Assembly (NCBI GenBank): GCA_965602225.1
Contig: CBFCYE010000011.1
Location: 26,276-90,275 of the forward strand
Reading direction: 5' to 3'
DNA: 64,000 nucleotides
Origin: Tenderia sp965602225
Lineage (GTDB): Bacteria > Pseudomonadota > Gammaproteobacteria > Tenderiales > Tenderiaceae
Positions 8,360-17,800 of the stretch are shown one piece after another. Each line of letters starts with the position of its first letter. Position 1 is the first letter of the stretch. Position numbers and translations under genes: made by a program. The notes beneath the pieces are model-generated. The model had not been told where the DNA came from, did not search any database, and worked only from the letters and a program-made list of their open reading frames with translations.

Positions 8360-9295
8360 ATGAAATTCATGGTGGCTATGACAAAGTTAATATTAAAGAC
8401 GGTCTTCGGTGTTGTCGCTCTGGTGTCATTTGCCGGTTGTTCTGTTTGGGGGGAAAAGGTTGAGACTGAAGTGAAGGCTGCGTCAGCGCGAGGTGAACTT
8501 TGTGCCGCCGAGCTGGGAGCACCTTTCTCATACCGAAAAAAGGTGGCGGTGTTGGCCGCTGATGTCCGTAATCTGCAGGATGCCACTGATTTAGCCTCGC
8601 TTGATGTGGCCTGGTCCGAGGCCTTGCAGCAGCGCTTTAGTGATAGTGGTCGTCTGCTGGTAGTGAATGCTAGCGATCAACATCTTTATGCCGGTGAGCG
8701 CCAGCGTGACTGGATCATCGCTCTGGCCCAGCGGCTTGATGTTCAATTTGTCATCGTAACGCGCTTCAATAATCTGCATGTCAGCCGCAGCCAGATTGGT
8801 TCTGGCGAATATGCCATCAAATGGCCGTGGGCACAGCGTCAGATTGATGCCGAATTGTTGATTTTTGATGGCTATAGCGGCGCTCAAATGGCGAAGTTTT
8901 CTCATAGTGCCAATGCTAAAGGGATGGAGCAGGACGTGGTTAACCTGGGTCGCCAGCCGGTGTTGCAGGGTGGGTTTTTAACTTCAGCGTTGGGTAAGGC
9001 GATGACGTTTGTGTTGGCCGCCCAGGCTGAAGCTGGTGTGACTCAGCTGGCGTGTCTGCCGCTGGTGGCGAGTGTCGCCAAGGTTACAGGCGGTGATATC
9101 CACATAAAAATGCCTGGCGCCGTCAGGGTTCATCCTGGCGATAACTTGCAGCTGTTTCGACGTTCTGGTGAGGTTGATACTCATCTGGGTTCAGTTGAGA
9201 TTGTTCGGGTCTTTCCTGAGTCCGTTGTTGCTGTTTACCGTGGCGAGGGAGGGACTCCACGTTTTAGTCCGGGAATGTTTGTCAGGGCGTGGTAA
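8360..9295 (+). CDS. FlgT-like lipoprotein at the head of a pilus locus
   Basis: The 311-residue product has a lipoprotein signal ending VSFAGC (Cys near residue 29). After it comes a domain resembling the middle part of FlgT: KVAVLAADVRNLQDAT, then a strand-helix pattern with FVIVTRFNNL and AELLIFDGYSG. The C-terminal part (HPGDNLQLFRRSGEV, LGSVEIVRVFPESVVAVYRG) resembles the small beta-barrel FlgT_C domain. FlgT forms the H ring at the outer membrane around the Vibrio flagellar motor. No flagellar genes lie here, and the next genes are a pilus chaperone and pilins, so an outer-membrane collar for this pilus is a reasonable guess. The start is uncertain: ATGs at 8360, 8369 and 8378 are all possible, with GGTGG before 8378. 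Confidence 0.6.
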   Translation: MKFMVAMTKLILKTVFGVVALVSFAGCSVWGEKVETEVKAASARGELCAAELGAPFSYRKKVAVLAADVRNLQDATDLASLDVAWSEALQQRFSDSGRLLVVNASDQHLYAGERQRDWIIALAQRLDVQFVIVTRFNNLHVSRSQIGSGEYAIKWPWAQRQIDAELLIFDGYSGAQMAKFSHSANAKGMEQDVVNLGRQPVLQGGFLTSALGKAMTFVLAAQAEAGVTQLACLPLVASVAKVTGGDIHIKMPGAVRVHPGDNLQLFRRSGEVDTHLGSVEIVRVFPESVVAVYRGEGGTPRFSPGMFVRAW

Positions 9296-9391
9296 GAATA
9301 TGGTTTATGGGCAGGTGTGCTGCAAGTGGTGTTGAGTGGCTAGCCACTTTGTGTCTGACATATATAGAGTAAATGTTGAAGAGGGTAAAAT

Positions 9392-10261
9392 ATGCGTTGT
9401 AGTTCATTAATTAATTGTTTGTATGGCAGGGCTGGTCGGATGCTGGCCGTGATTGCTGTCGCGGTGATGCTGCCGGTAATGTCGGTGCAAGCGGACGCAA
9501 TTATTAGTCCAGTTCGCGTTATGCTTGATGACAAAACGAAAAAGGCCACTGTTATTCTTCATAACCCGAGTGAGGGGTCGCGTACCTATCGCCTGGAGTG
9601 GGTGGAAAATCGTATGGATGAAGAGGGTGCTCAGACAGCTTATATGGAAGGCGAACAGCTGCAGCATGCGCCAGCGAGTCCGTATTTGCGCTTCTCTCCA
9701 CGCCGGATCACGGTTCAACCCAAGGTTAGTCAGACGGTGCGTATCGACTTTCGCCCGCCGGCAGATATGACACCAGGCGAATACCGCTCCCATCTGAAGT
9801 TCACTGTGGATGCAGATGAATCGGAGCCTGTGAGTGTTTCAGATATAGGCAACGAAAAAGGTATGAAAATACAGCTGGCTATGCAGTTGTCGGTCTCTAT
9901 CCCGGTTATTGTTCGCCACCAGCCGGTTGAACCGCCAGAGGTGAAGCTGGCCAGTATTGAGATAATTCCGCCTGCCGCCCCGGGTGAAATGGTGAAAATG
10001 GCGGTATTGTTGCAGCGCAGTGGCGCAACCAGCAGTTATGGTCGGCTGATAGTCGAGATGCAGCGTGGGGCTGGCTCCCCGGTTGAACGGATAGCAGAGA
10101 TGTCGGGCGTTAATGTGTATGCGGAGTCGAAACAGCGGCAGTTGGTGTTGAATCTGAAAGATGCGAAGCTCCCTGCTGGTGCATGGCTGCGGGTCGCCTA
10201 TGTGGGTATGGCAGAGTATGAAGGCCAAATCTTTGCGGAGCAAACGCTGCAGCTTCGTTAA
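9392..10261 (+). CDS. Periplasmic PapD-like pilus chaperone
   Basis: The 289-residue protein has a signal sequence (cleavage near VSVQADA, residue 35). A first immunoglobulin-like domain contains ISPVRVMLDDKTKKATVILH, then YLRFSPRRITVQPKVSQTVR, and RPPADMTPGEYRSHLKF. These match the strand-donor region of PapD-like chaperones. Such chaperones cap pilin subunits in the periplasm and deliver them to an outer-membrane usher. A GAGGG ribosome site lies before the ATG. It precedes two DUF4402 proteins and shares the locus with the large usher-like gene, giving a complete chaperone, subunit and usher set. Confidence 0.85.
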   Translation: MRCSSLINCLYGRAGRMLAVIAVAVMLPVMSVQADAIISPVRVMLDDKTKKATVILHNPSEGSRTYRLEWVENRMDEEGAQTAYMEGEQLQHAPASPYLRFSPRRITVQPKVSQTVRIDFRPPADMTPGEYRSHLKFTVDADESEPVSVSDIGNEKGMKIQLAMQLSVSIPVIVRHQPVEPPEVKLASIEIIPPAAPGEMVKMAVLLQRSGATSSYGRLIVEMQRGAGSPVERIAEMSGVNVYAESKQRQLVLNLKDAKLPAGAWLRVAYVGMAEYEGQIFAEQTLQLR

Positions 10262-10465
10262 ACGCAGAGTAATCTATGGTGTTATTAGAACGGTCTGGCG
10301 AGTGCAAAATAATGTCTTGCAAGTCTGGCTTATCTGTAGAGGGAAAAATATTTAACGGTAGGGCTAAAGGTTTTTTGTGGGGGGGCGATATCTTCTGTGG
10401 GAGCGGTGAATTCACAGGGTTGAATATCCGCTAATTACAAAAGAAAAAAGCTTGGAGTTAATATT

Positions 10466-11119
10466 ATGAAAATGAATACTATTTCAAAAGGTCTGTTGGG
10501 TCTTGCTGCATTGGGTATGAGTGGTTCAGCCATGGCTGTCTCTGTTAATGTGAATGGTACGGTACAAAGCACACTGGCCGTTGTCAAAGTCTTGGACGTG
10601 GAACTGGGTACCGTTTTTGCCACCGCTTCAAGTACTGGGTTCTATCGTTATATGACCTTGTCTACAGCGGGTGCTTTTAGTGCCTCTTTGGGTAGTGCCA
10701 GCACAAGTCTGTTGAGCCTGGGCGGCCAGGCTGCAGGTGAGGCGCAGGTGAATGCCCTGACCACGGCACCGTTCACTGTTACCTTGCCTAGCGCGGAGGC
10801 TACTCTGAGCCCGGCTGGTGCGGCTGCTTTGCCTGCGACTACTGAAACTATTAGTGTTGCCCATCTGACAGATGGTGCTGCTGGTTCTGGATCATTCAGG
10901 CTGGTGAATTTTCGTGCCGGATCCCCAACTAACGGCACTGCCGCTGCTGGCTGTGCAACGGGCATTACTTGTGTGATTACACCAACAGCGGTCGGTAATG
11001 TAAACTTTAAGATAGGCGCGGACGTAGCAACTGAGACTACCGGTATTACTGCTGCTACCAACGATTCCTATTCAGATGGTGCATATCTGGGTAGCTTCAC
11101 GGTTACTGCTACATACTAA
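10466..11119 (+). CDS. DUF4402 family pilin-like protein
   Basis: The 217-residue protein has a signal peptide (cleaved after SGSAMA, residue 24). The mature protein is rich in Ala, Thr, Ser and Gly and ends NDSYSDGAYLGSFTVTATY, the characteristic DUF4402 ending. The domain is predicted to be an all-beta, immunoglobulin-like fold. DUF4402 proteins often sit beside PapD-like chaperones. This one has its own ribosome site (TTGGAG) and is followed by a strong terminator, so it is probably expressed at high level as the major subunit. Two Cys near the C-terminal third (AAGCATGITC) may form a disulfide. Confidence 0.75.
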   Translation: MKMNTISKGLLGLAALGMSGSAMAVSVNVNGTVQSTLAVVKVLDVELGTVFATASSTGFYRYMTLSTAGAFSASLGSASTSLLSLGGQAAGEAQVNALTTAPFTVTLPSAEATLSPAGAAALPATTETISVAHLTDGAAGSGSFRLVNFRAGSPTNGTAAAGCATGITCVITPTAVGNVNFKIGADVATETTGITAATNDSYSDGAYLGSFTVTATY

Positions 11120-11168
11120 AGGTGTAGTCCCCTAGGGTATATAGGGGGGTTATTGAGAGAAATACGAG

Positions 11169-11203
11169 CGGCGGAGACCTTTAAGGTCTCCGCCGTTTTG
11201 TTA
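11169..11203 (+). terminator. Strong hairpin terminator after the first DUF4402 gene
   Basis: Two 12-base arms, GGCGGAGACCTT and AAGGTCTCCGCC, pair perfectly and are followed by TTTTGTTA. This hairpin probably raises the amount of upstream pilin message relative to the downstream minor subunit. Confidence 0.88.
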
Positions 11204-11276
11204 TAGTGGGGATTGAATTTTGTATCAGAGATCAAGGATTGATTGTTTGATTGCATATCGTTGGGGGGTGAGCTAA

Positions 11277-12284
11277 GTGCTTAAGTGGATTCAGGCCTGC
11301 ATGAACCTGGGGTATGGCCCTGGTTATTGGTCACGGAGGGTTGTCCTGCTGGCACTGTGCTGTGCCACGTCTGGTGTGATGGCGGCTCCCGCCGTCGTTG
11401 CTCAGGTACCACTTGATTTTGGGTTGTTGGCGCTCAGGTCAAATGCTGCGGTTTGGAGCTTGATTGTCGCTAGCAACGGCACGGTAACACCCACTAGTAG
11501 TAATGTGATCCCAATGGGTGGTGCGGTGCGAGGTGAATACCTGTTGAGCGGTTTTCCGCCGAATACATCATTGACGCTTGAGTGGGACGATGCGTCGATG
11601 GGCCTTGCCAGTCAAGGTCTGCCTGAATATCTGACAGTAAAAAATTACTCAACGCCAGCCTTGTCCACAGACGCCTTAGGGGAAGCGACAGTGTATTTAG
11701 GGGCGACAATGGAAACCAGTGGCAACAGTACAATGTATGCCGATGGCCCCTACGGCGCCACTATCCAGATGAGAGTTATCTATTGGTCGGACGAAATCAG
11801 TCAATTTGTGACCCATACCCATGCTGCTACCTTCGGTGCGACTGTGCAGTCGGTGATCAGTGTTGCTCAGCAAGAGGAGTTGTCGTTTGGCTTGGTGGCT
11901 GCTGGCTCAGACCCGGTGTTAAAGGCCTCCATGACACTAAACCCGAACGGTAGCACAAGCGAGACTCCTGCCGGCAGTGCGCGTATTAGATATTTGGGTA
12001 ATGGCCAGCCTGCGGTGATACAGGTGACGGGGGCGGCCCCAAATACGCTTATTAATATTACGCCCGATCCGGGCACGACGTTGCTGACGCATACGGTTCA
12101 TGGCGTTGGGGTCCCTCAATTTACGGTCAAAGACCTTGTCACCTCCCCTGGTCCCACGGGGACTACCGATGGAGTCGGTAGCTTGCAGATTAATGTTGGG
12201 GCGACTCTGGAAACCCAAGCGACGGCGACGGCGTATTCAGACGGAACTTATGCCGGCGCCCATACCGTAACGGTTACTTACTGA
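11277..12284 (+). CDS. Tandem DUF4402 protein, possible minor or tip pilin
   Basis: The 335-residue protein has a GTG start preceded by a G-rich ribosome site (GGGGGGTGAG). Its signal peptide ends near SGVMAAP. Two DUF4402-like modules follow. The first covers about residues 45-190, with an ending like MYADGPYGATIQMRVIYW. The second covers about 195-335 and ends AYSDGTYAGAHTVTVTY. Two fused subunit-like domains suggest a tip protein or adhesin rather than the repeating subunit. Neither half has an obvious ligand-binding motif. Confidence 0.65.
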   Translation: MLKWIQACMNLGYGPGYWSRRVVLLALCCATSGVMAAPAVVAQVPLDFGLLALRSNAAVWSLIVASNGTVTPTSSNVIPMGGAVRGEYLLSGFPPNTSLTLEWDDASMGLASQGLPEYLTVKNYSTPALSTDALGEATVYLGATMETSGNSTMYADGPYGATIQMRVIYWSDEISQFVTHTHAATFGATVQSVISVAQQEELSFGLVAAGSDPVLKASMTLNPNGSTSETPAGSARIRYLGNGQPAVIQVTGAAPNTLINITPDPGTTLLTHTVHGVGVPQFTVKDLVTSPGPTGTTDGVGSLQINVGATLETQATATAYSDGTYAGAHTVTVTY

Positions 12285-12335
12285 GTGTTGTTGTGCTTGA
12301 TTGCCATTAATGGGTAGGCGGGAAAAGTAGCTGTC

Positions 12336-14303
12336 ATGGATGAATCATTGGTTAATCATGAGCGCGCCAGCGCTGCCCGGAATGAAACTTTTGCCTCTGT
12401 AGTTACCGCGATGTTGTTTGTTTCGGCTGTAGCCGCGGCCCTGTTTTTCAATGGCATGCATGGAGAGTATTTCTCATTGGCGATGAGTCTGTTGCTGGTG
12501 TGGGTGGCTGTTCAGAGTTGGCGAGGCATTTCGATTGGGCGGGTGCTGCCGGGCGGACGTTTATTGTTACTGCTGGCACTCTATGTCAGTTGGTTGCTAC
12601 TTACCTTGTTGTGGAATCCCATTCCCTATCTCGGCGCCACCACATTTTGGATGTTGGCGACACCGCTGTTGGTGGTGTTTGCTTGGTATTTCACTCCTGT
12701 GCCAGAGCTACTGTGGCGCTATACCTGGCCGCTGTTGTTGTTGCTTGGCGTCGGACTAATAGTCTTTGCTCTGTATCAGTATTACTGGTTGGCTGAGGCA
12801 CCACACGGCACATTTATAAATAAAAATTCTCTGGCGGCGATGCTTGGTCTGCTGATGTTTATTGCTGTGAGTCGGGTTATGTTGTTATCAAAGCGACATA
12901 GGTCGCTGCTTGTTTCTTTGCTGACGGTGATTTTCTTTGTCGCTCTGCTGATTGGCCTGGTCGGTAGTCGAGGGGTGTTGCTTGGGCTGGTGTGTGGCAT
13001 GTTGGTTCTGGTTGGTTGGGGGGGGTATCAACGAGAGGCTAGAGGGAAGGTTTGGCTTAGTGTTGCTGTAATCGTTGTAGGCATTGCTGTTTCTAATCTG
13101 CCATTTGTTAATGTGCAAAAGAATCTGCTTTCGGATCGTGTAGGGGCATTATCTGATCCTTATGCTGCGGGGAGTGGGCATGAGCGCTTCCTGATCTGGG
13201 GGCAGTCGCTGAAAATGGTTGAGGAAAAATCGCTGACGGGTTATGGCCTGGGCACCTACTGGCAGCACTGGCCGCAGTGGCGTGATCCTGCCGATAGAAC
13301 ATCCGGTTTTTGGGCCCATAACGATTTTCTGCATCTCTGGGTCGAAGCAGGTTTGCCCGCAGTGATGTTGTTGTTGTTTGTTCATGTCGCGTTGTTGTTG
13401 TCGTTGTGGCGGATTTTGCGTAGTGCTGATGTAGAGCCTGAGCGTAAGGCGGAGCTAGTCGCATTGTTTGCCGGTTTGTTGGCAGTTGCTGTGCATGCCC
13501 AGTTCACCTTTAATTTTTACACCTTGCCTATCTTGCTGGTGCTGTCATTGATGATGGCGAGGATTGCTCGGGTTGAACGGGATGCTTGTGCGATAGAAGG
13601 CAGGGTCTCTCCCGCTTGGTTGCGGTCGTTAATTCCTTTGTTGGCTCTGTTGCCAGTATTGTATTTTTTCATGGTTGGTACGAGTCTCTTTATTTTTGAG
13701 CAGGCCGTGGCCAAAATGCGTCAAGGGGATCTGCCGGGGGCCGAGCAAGGCTTTGTTCGGGCGCAGCAGCTATGGGGGGCGTCGGATATGTTTTTCTATA
13801 CCCATGCCTTGCTCAAAGAGCAGCAATTGACTGCGATTCCTGTGGCGGAGGTTGAGCCTAGAAAAATAATTTTTGCAGATGGGATGCAGTTGCTTGATCG
13901 GGCTATGGAAAATAATCCTATGCGTCCGATGGTGTATTTTTTTCGTGGGCGGTTGCGGGTACAGGCGGCGGAGTTAGGGGGTGAGGACTGGCTGGTGCAT
14001 GCTGAGGCTGATTTTAAACAGGCATTGGTGTATGAGCCGCGTTATCTTGAGGCGCGTTTGACTTTGGCTAGAATTCTGGAAGTTACCGATAGGTTGGCTG
14101 AGGCGGATGTTTTGCTTGAGGAGGGGATGCTACAGGTTTACGTCGGCGGTGGCCCTAACCTCTTGACCTATTATCAAATGGTGGCGGTTGCACGGCAACG
14201 CTCCGGGGATATGAATGGTGCTGCCGAAGTGGTTGAGCGTTATAACGCTATAGTGAAAAGCCTGCTTGAGGTGCAGCGTCTCGAACAGACTGCTAAGCAA
14301 TAA
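12336..14303 (+). CDS. O-antigen-ligase-like membrane protein (Wzy_C) with TPR tail
   Basis: The 655-residue protein has about 10-12 membrane helices in its first 450 residues. The Wzy_C/O-antigen ligase signature is clear: PHGTFINKNSLAAML, then GSRGVLLGL, then a periplasmic loop with GYGLGTYWQHWPQW and AHNDFLHLWVEAGLP. The last 200 residues look like tetratricopeptide repeats. This family includes O-antigen ligases and PglL/PilO-type enzymes that transfer glycans onto pilins. Since it sits in the pilin operon and no lipopolysaccharide genes are nearby, pilin glycosylation is a plausible role, but this is inference from position. Confidence 0.7.
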   Translation: MDESLVNHERASAARNETFASVVTAMLFVSAVAAALFFNGMHGEYFSLAMSLLLVWVAVQSWRGISIGRVLPGGRLLLLLALYVSWLLLTLLWNPIPYLGATTFWMLATPLLVVFAWYFTPVPELLWRYTWPLLLLLGVGLIVFALYQYYWLAEAPHGTFINKNSLAAMLGLLMFIAVSRVMLLSKRHRSLLVSLLTVIFFVALLIGLVGSRGVLLGLVCGMLVLVGWGGYQREARGKVWLSVAVIVVGIAVSNLPFVNVQKNLLSDRVGALSDPYAAGSGHERFLIWGQSLKMVEEKSLTGYGLGTYWQHWPQWRDPADRTSGFWAHNDFLHLWVEAGLPAVMLLLFVHVALLLSLWRILRSADVEPERKAELVALFAGLLAVAVHAQFTFNFYTLPILLVLSLMMARIARVERDACAIEGRVSPAWLRSLIPLLALLPVLYFFMVGTSLFIFEQAVAKMRQGDLPGAEQGFVRAQQLWGASDMFFYTHALLKEQQLTAIPVAEVEPRKIIFADGMQLLDRAMENNPMRPMVYFFRGRLRVQAAELGGEDWLVHAEADFKQALVYEPRYLEARLTLARILEVTDRLAEADVLLEEGMLQVYVGGGPNLLTYYQMVAVARQRSGDMNGAAEVVERYNAIVKSLLEVQRLEQTAKQ

Positions 14304-14318
14304 AATAGATTTAGCTTT

Positions 14319-14804
14319 TTAACTGGACTGACGGTAATAACACAGCGTTTGTAATATAGGGTCGATGGCATTCCCTGTATTGCCACTACAGTAGGCGGAA
14401 ATTTTCTGTGTCGCTGATGGCTGCGCAGTGCTTGTGTAGACGGTGCCGGTTTGTCCCAGAGTCATTGGTTGTGCCGGGTTGAAGGCAAATGATGTTTTGG
14501 TGGGGCTGCTAGGGATTATGCTGCGCTGAGCCTGGCTGAGTTGTGTTAGCTCCTGCTTCTCAGGGCTTTCAAACATTGACTGCTTGCCGACAAAGAAGCC
14601 AATGACGCTACCGGCGAGAGTGCCTACAGGGTGTGCGGTAAGCGCGCCACCGAGGATTGTTCCTGTTAATGAGCCGACCCGACTTGGGTCAGATAGAAAT
14701 TCTTTGGTATTCTGCTCAGCATGTGCCTGTGATGCGACGCCTGCCAAACAGAATGTAATGGCTACCAATTGATTTTTATATGTTTTTTTTGAATGATTCT
14801 TCAT
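14319..14804 (-). CDS. Small exported glycine-zipper protein of unknown function
   Basis: The 161-residue protein has a signal sequence (ending SQAHAEQ, near residue 31) and then a glycine-zipper-like stretch, SLTGTILGGALTAHPVGTLA and SVIGFFVG, around residues 44-73. Such segments often insert into or line membranes. The rest is low-complexity Ser/Thr/Gln-rich sequence with two cysteines near the C-terminus (YCSGNTG and LCYYRQSS). It faces the preceding gene tail to tail, 15 bases apart, and lies downstream of the usher gene on the same strand, so it may be an accessory of the pilus secretion channel. No specific family was recognised. Confidence 0.6.
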   Translation of the reverse strand: MKNHSKKTYKNQLVAITFCLAGVASQAHAEQNTKEFLSDPSRVGSLTGTILGGALTAHPVGTLAGSVIGFFVGKQSMFESPEKQELTQLSQAQRSIIPSSPTKTSFAFNPAQPMTLGQTGTVYTSTAQPSATQKISAYCSGNTGNAIDPILQTLCYYRQSS

Positions 14805-14896
14805 GCTAGTCCCCGTGTTTTCCCTATGATGTCCTTATTTACACGCCCGGAATATCTTACCCCTTAGCTCTATTAGCGGCTTCCAGGGTGCTAACT

Positions 14897-17800
14897 TTAG
14901 GGTGGAGTAGTGATTTTTTTTGTTACTACAACGCAGTTTTGTCTACGTTGTTTAAACTGTTGGCAGAGAGCCTTCGCTGTGGTTGCGTCCAGCTTGCCTG
15001 TCGCTTGGACGCGGTAAAATATGCCGCGAGCGTCTTGATTGCTGCGTTCGACGCGAAGCTCTAGCCCTTGCAACAGGTCACTATTGTGGCGTTGGAGTAA
15101 TAAGGCAATGGCTGCATCCGCGCTGGCCTGACTACCGAAGGCGCCTAGCTGTAATCTGTAGGTAATAGGTGGAAGCGATGTCTCGGTAGGTAGAGGTAGG
15201 GCAATGCTGCTTAAGGGGGTGCTAATTTCGGGTGCGACTGATTCAGGCACGGTTAAAATAATCGCAGCTTCATTTCCTTTGGGGAAAAACGAACCGGTGA
15301 CAGGGGCTTGCTGTGCTTTGACAATGAGCTCGAGCCCCGAATGGTCGGGAGCGTTTTCGTTCAGTTCGACGCTGGGGGCTGGGTGGGTCAGTATGTCCTT
15401 GTATTTTGCGGTCAGAGTAATGGTGTATTGACCATGGGGAATGTGTTCAAAGACGAAGAAGCCATCGTAGCTGCTAATCTTGAAATCAACAAGTTCATTG
15501 TTTGTGTCGCGTAGTTCCACCACCATGCCAGGTTGCGGCTTGAGCATATTATCGTCGCCACGCTGGAGTAGCTTGCCATCGATTTCGCCAGTGATTATGA
15601 CTGGAAAATCGATGATGTCCCAGTGGGCGGGGCGGGGCTGGACTGAGTTTCCTAGATGGCGAGATATCATGGTGGTGTCGGGCAGGGATTCTTGATCGAG
15701 CCGAATGTCGCTGGCTCTGCCGGGGTGCAGGCCGGTTAGATAGGCGGTGCCGTGTTCATCGGTATCGACATTGCGAAATAGCTGTGTGGCATAAACGGTT
15801 GCATTGGGAATCGGTTTGTCCCCTGCGCTGAATTTACCATCGCCATCAATGTCGTTGAAGACGCGGCTGGCGACGGCGCCGGATTGGGCCATTGATTTAC
15901 CTGAAAAGAGTACCCCGCTTCTTTCAGGTTTGGGGGAGAGGGAAAAGGTGGCGGAAATAAAGCCAAGATAGGTGTCGTTGGAATCGTAGATAATCCTTGG
16001 TGAGAGGGTGACGTGTTTGAGAAGCCAGCTCATTCCTGCTGTGTAGCGCGATACTTTGGTGACTGCCCTGTATTCAAGTCCGAAGTACATGCTCATGTCA
16101 TGTGCAATGTTTAAGTCGCTGGTTAATGAATATTGCAGTGACTCACGTTCAGGTTGTAGTCGGTAATTGTAAGCGCCACGAACTAAAAGTGGGAAAAGCT
16201 TGCTGTCGAAATAGAGAGTGCCGGTTAGGCCTGATGGTTTGTTTGGTTCTTTAGGGTCTTGATAAACCAGGGAAGACAGGGAATTGCCAACGCGGGAATT
16301 CCCTACTTTAGTGCTTAGGTCTAGCCCGTAACTGGTGGTCGAGAGATTGAGCTGACGATTGTGCGTGGCTGCGAAACGGGTTGAAATCGATTTGATTTTA
16401 CCTGTGAGAATGACACGGCTCAGGCTTGTGAGTTTTGTTTGGGTGTTTGGGTCTGTCGCAATCACCGAGTCGGCATACTGGGTGTGTTGCAGTTGAGTTT
16501 GAAAGCCCCATAAGCGCATGGTGTACGGTGTGTTGATTACCGCATCCCAGATGGTGCCGCCCAATGGGTCTTTGGTGCCGCTGAGTCCCAGAGTGACAAA
16601 GCGCCAGTCGGTTTGAAAGCCTGCACCATAATAGTTTAGACGTGTCCCGTCAGTAACAATGCTATTCCAGGTGCTGTTAACGGAAAGATTGGGTGATATG
16701 CCGTAGCCCAGGCTCGCCGTGTAACGGCCGGTGCCAAGATCAGTCGTCGCAATTGTCGTATCGATCTCTTGCTCGTACAGAGGTTTGTTTTGTTGTGAAG
16801 CTGAAAGTTGGTAGCTGAGGTTGCCCGCGTGAATAGCATCGCTTCCTCCGTAGCGGGTGATGGTTTCGGTGCGGCGCTCGCCGGCAGGGCCGTAGAAAAG
16901 CAGTTCAAAGGTGTTGGCGCCAGTATATAAAATTAGGTCGCGAAAATCATAACGGCCTTCGACGTCGATGATTTGGTAGTCGACACGGATACCATTGTGT
17001 AATAGCTCTACTTCCCAGCCTTGAAGGATGTCGCCGCTGATACGGGTTTTGTTTCCATCTGGAGAATAGAGGTCAGTATCGCTGTGGCTACTGCCTTGAA
17101 CCTGAATGCCTCGCTCCATACTGTATTGAGGTACGCCTGGTAACGATGGTGGCAGGATGTCGCCAACTTCTATCCGGCTGATTCCTGAGGGGGTGTACGG
17201 CTTGTCGCGAGACAGGGTCATACGGGCAGTCTGCACTTCCTTGTCTTTATTGCCGCTCAGGTAGATGGATGAGCTCATATAGGCAAGGTCGCCACGCAGC
17301 AATGTGGAGTGATTCCAGCTGGTGGTTGCCGAGGTTATTTGGGGCTCGGTATCGCGACGAACAAAGTAGCTCAGTGATACATCAGCAATAGGTGGGCCAA
17401 TAAGTCGATAGGGCGTGGTGATATTAGGGAGCTCCGGCGGCGACATGACAAAGCGTTTGCCAGCCTGTTGACGGCGTTGGGCGCGTAGCTGGGAGGGTAG
17501 TGGTTCCCGCGGTTCAACGTTGATTGCCATGCTGGTGAGTTGCAGTGTTAGATCTGCCGGAAACCAATGTGAGAATACTTTGAGCGGGACATAAATGGCA
17601 TATTCATGCGAGATGGCGTCGCTGGGTTTGAGCGGCTGGCTTATGCCTTCTATAGTTACTGTTCTGGTATTGATGTCTAGTTCAAATTTACGATCTTTGC
17701 TTAGAAACCATCCGCTTGCGGTGCCATTGTCAGCATCAACTTCAATGGGGAATTCCAGTGCGGCGCTAGCCTCAGCTAGCGAGATGACAATAGTGTTGTT

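Noticed and set aside
8360..9295. A flagellar gene (because of FlgT resemblance)
   Set aside because: No flagellar genes are in the neighbourhood; the context is a pilus locus, so a flagellar role is not claimed.
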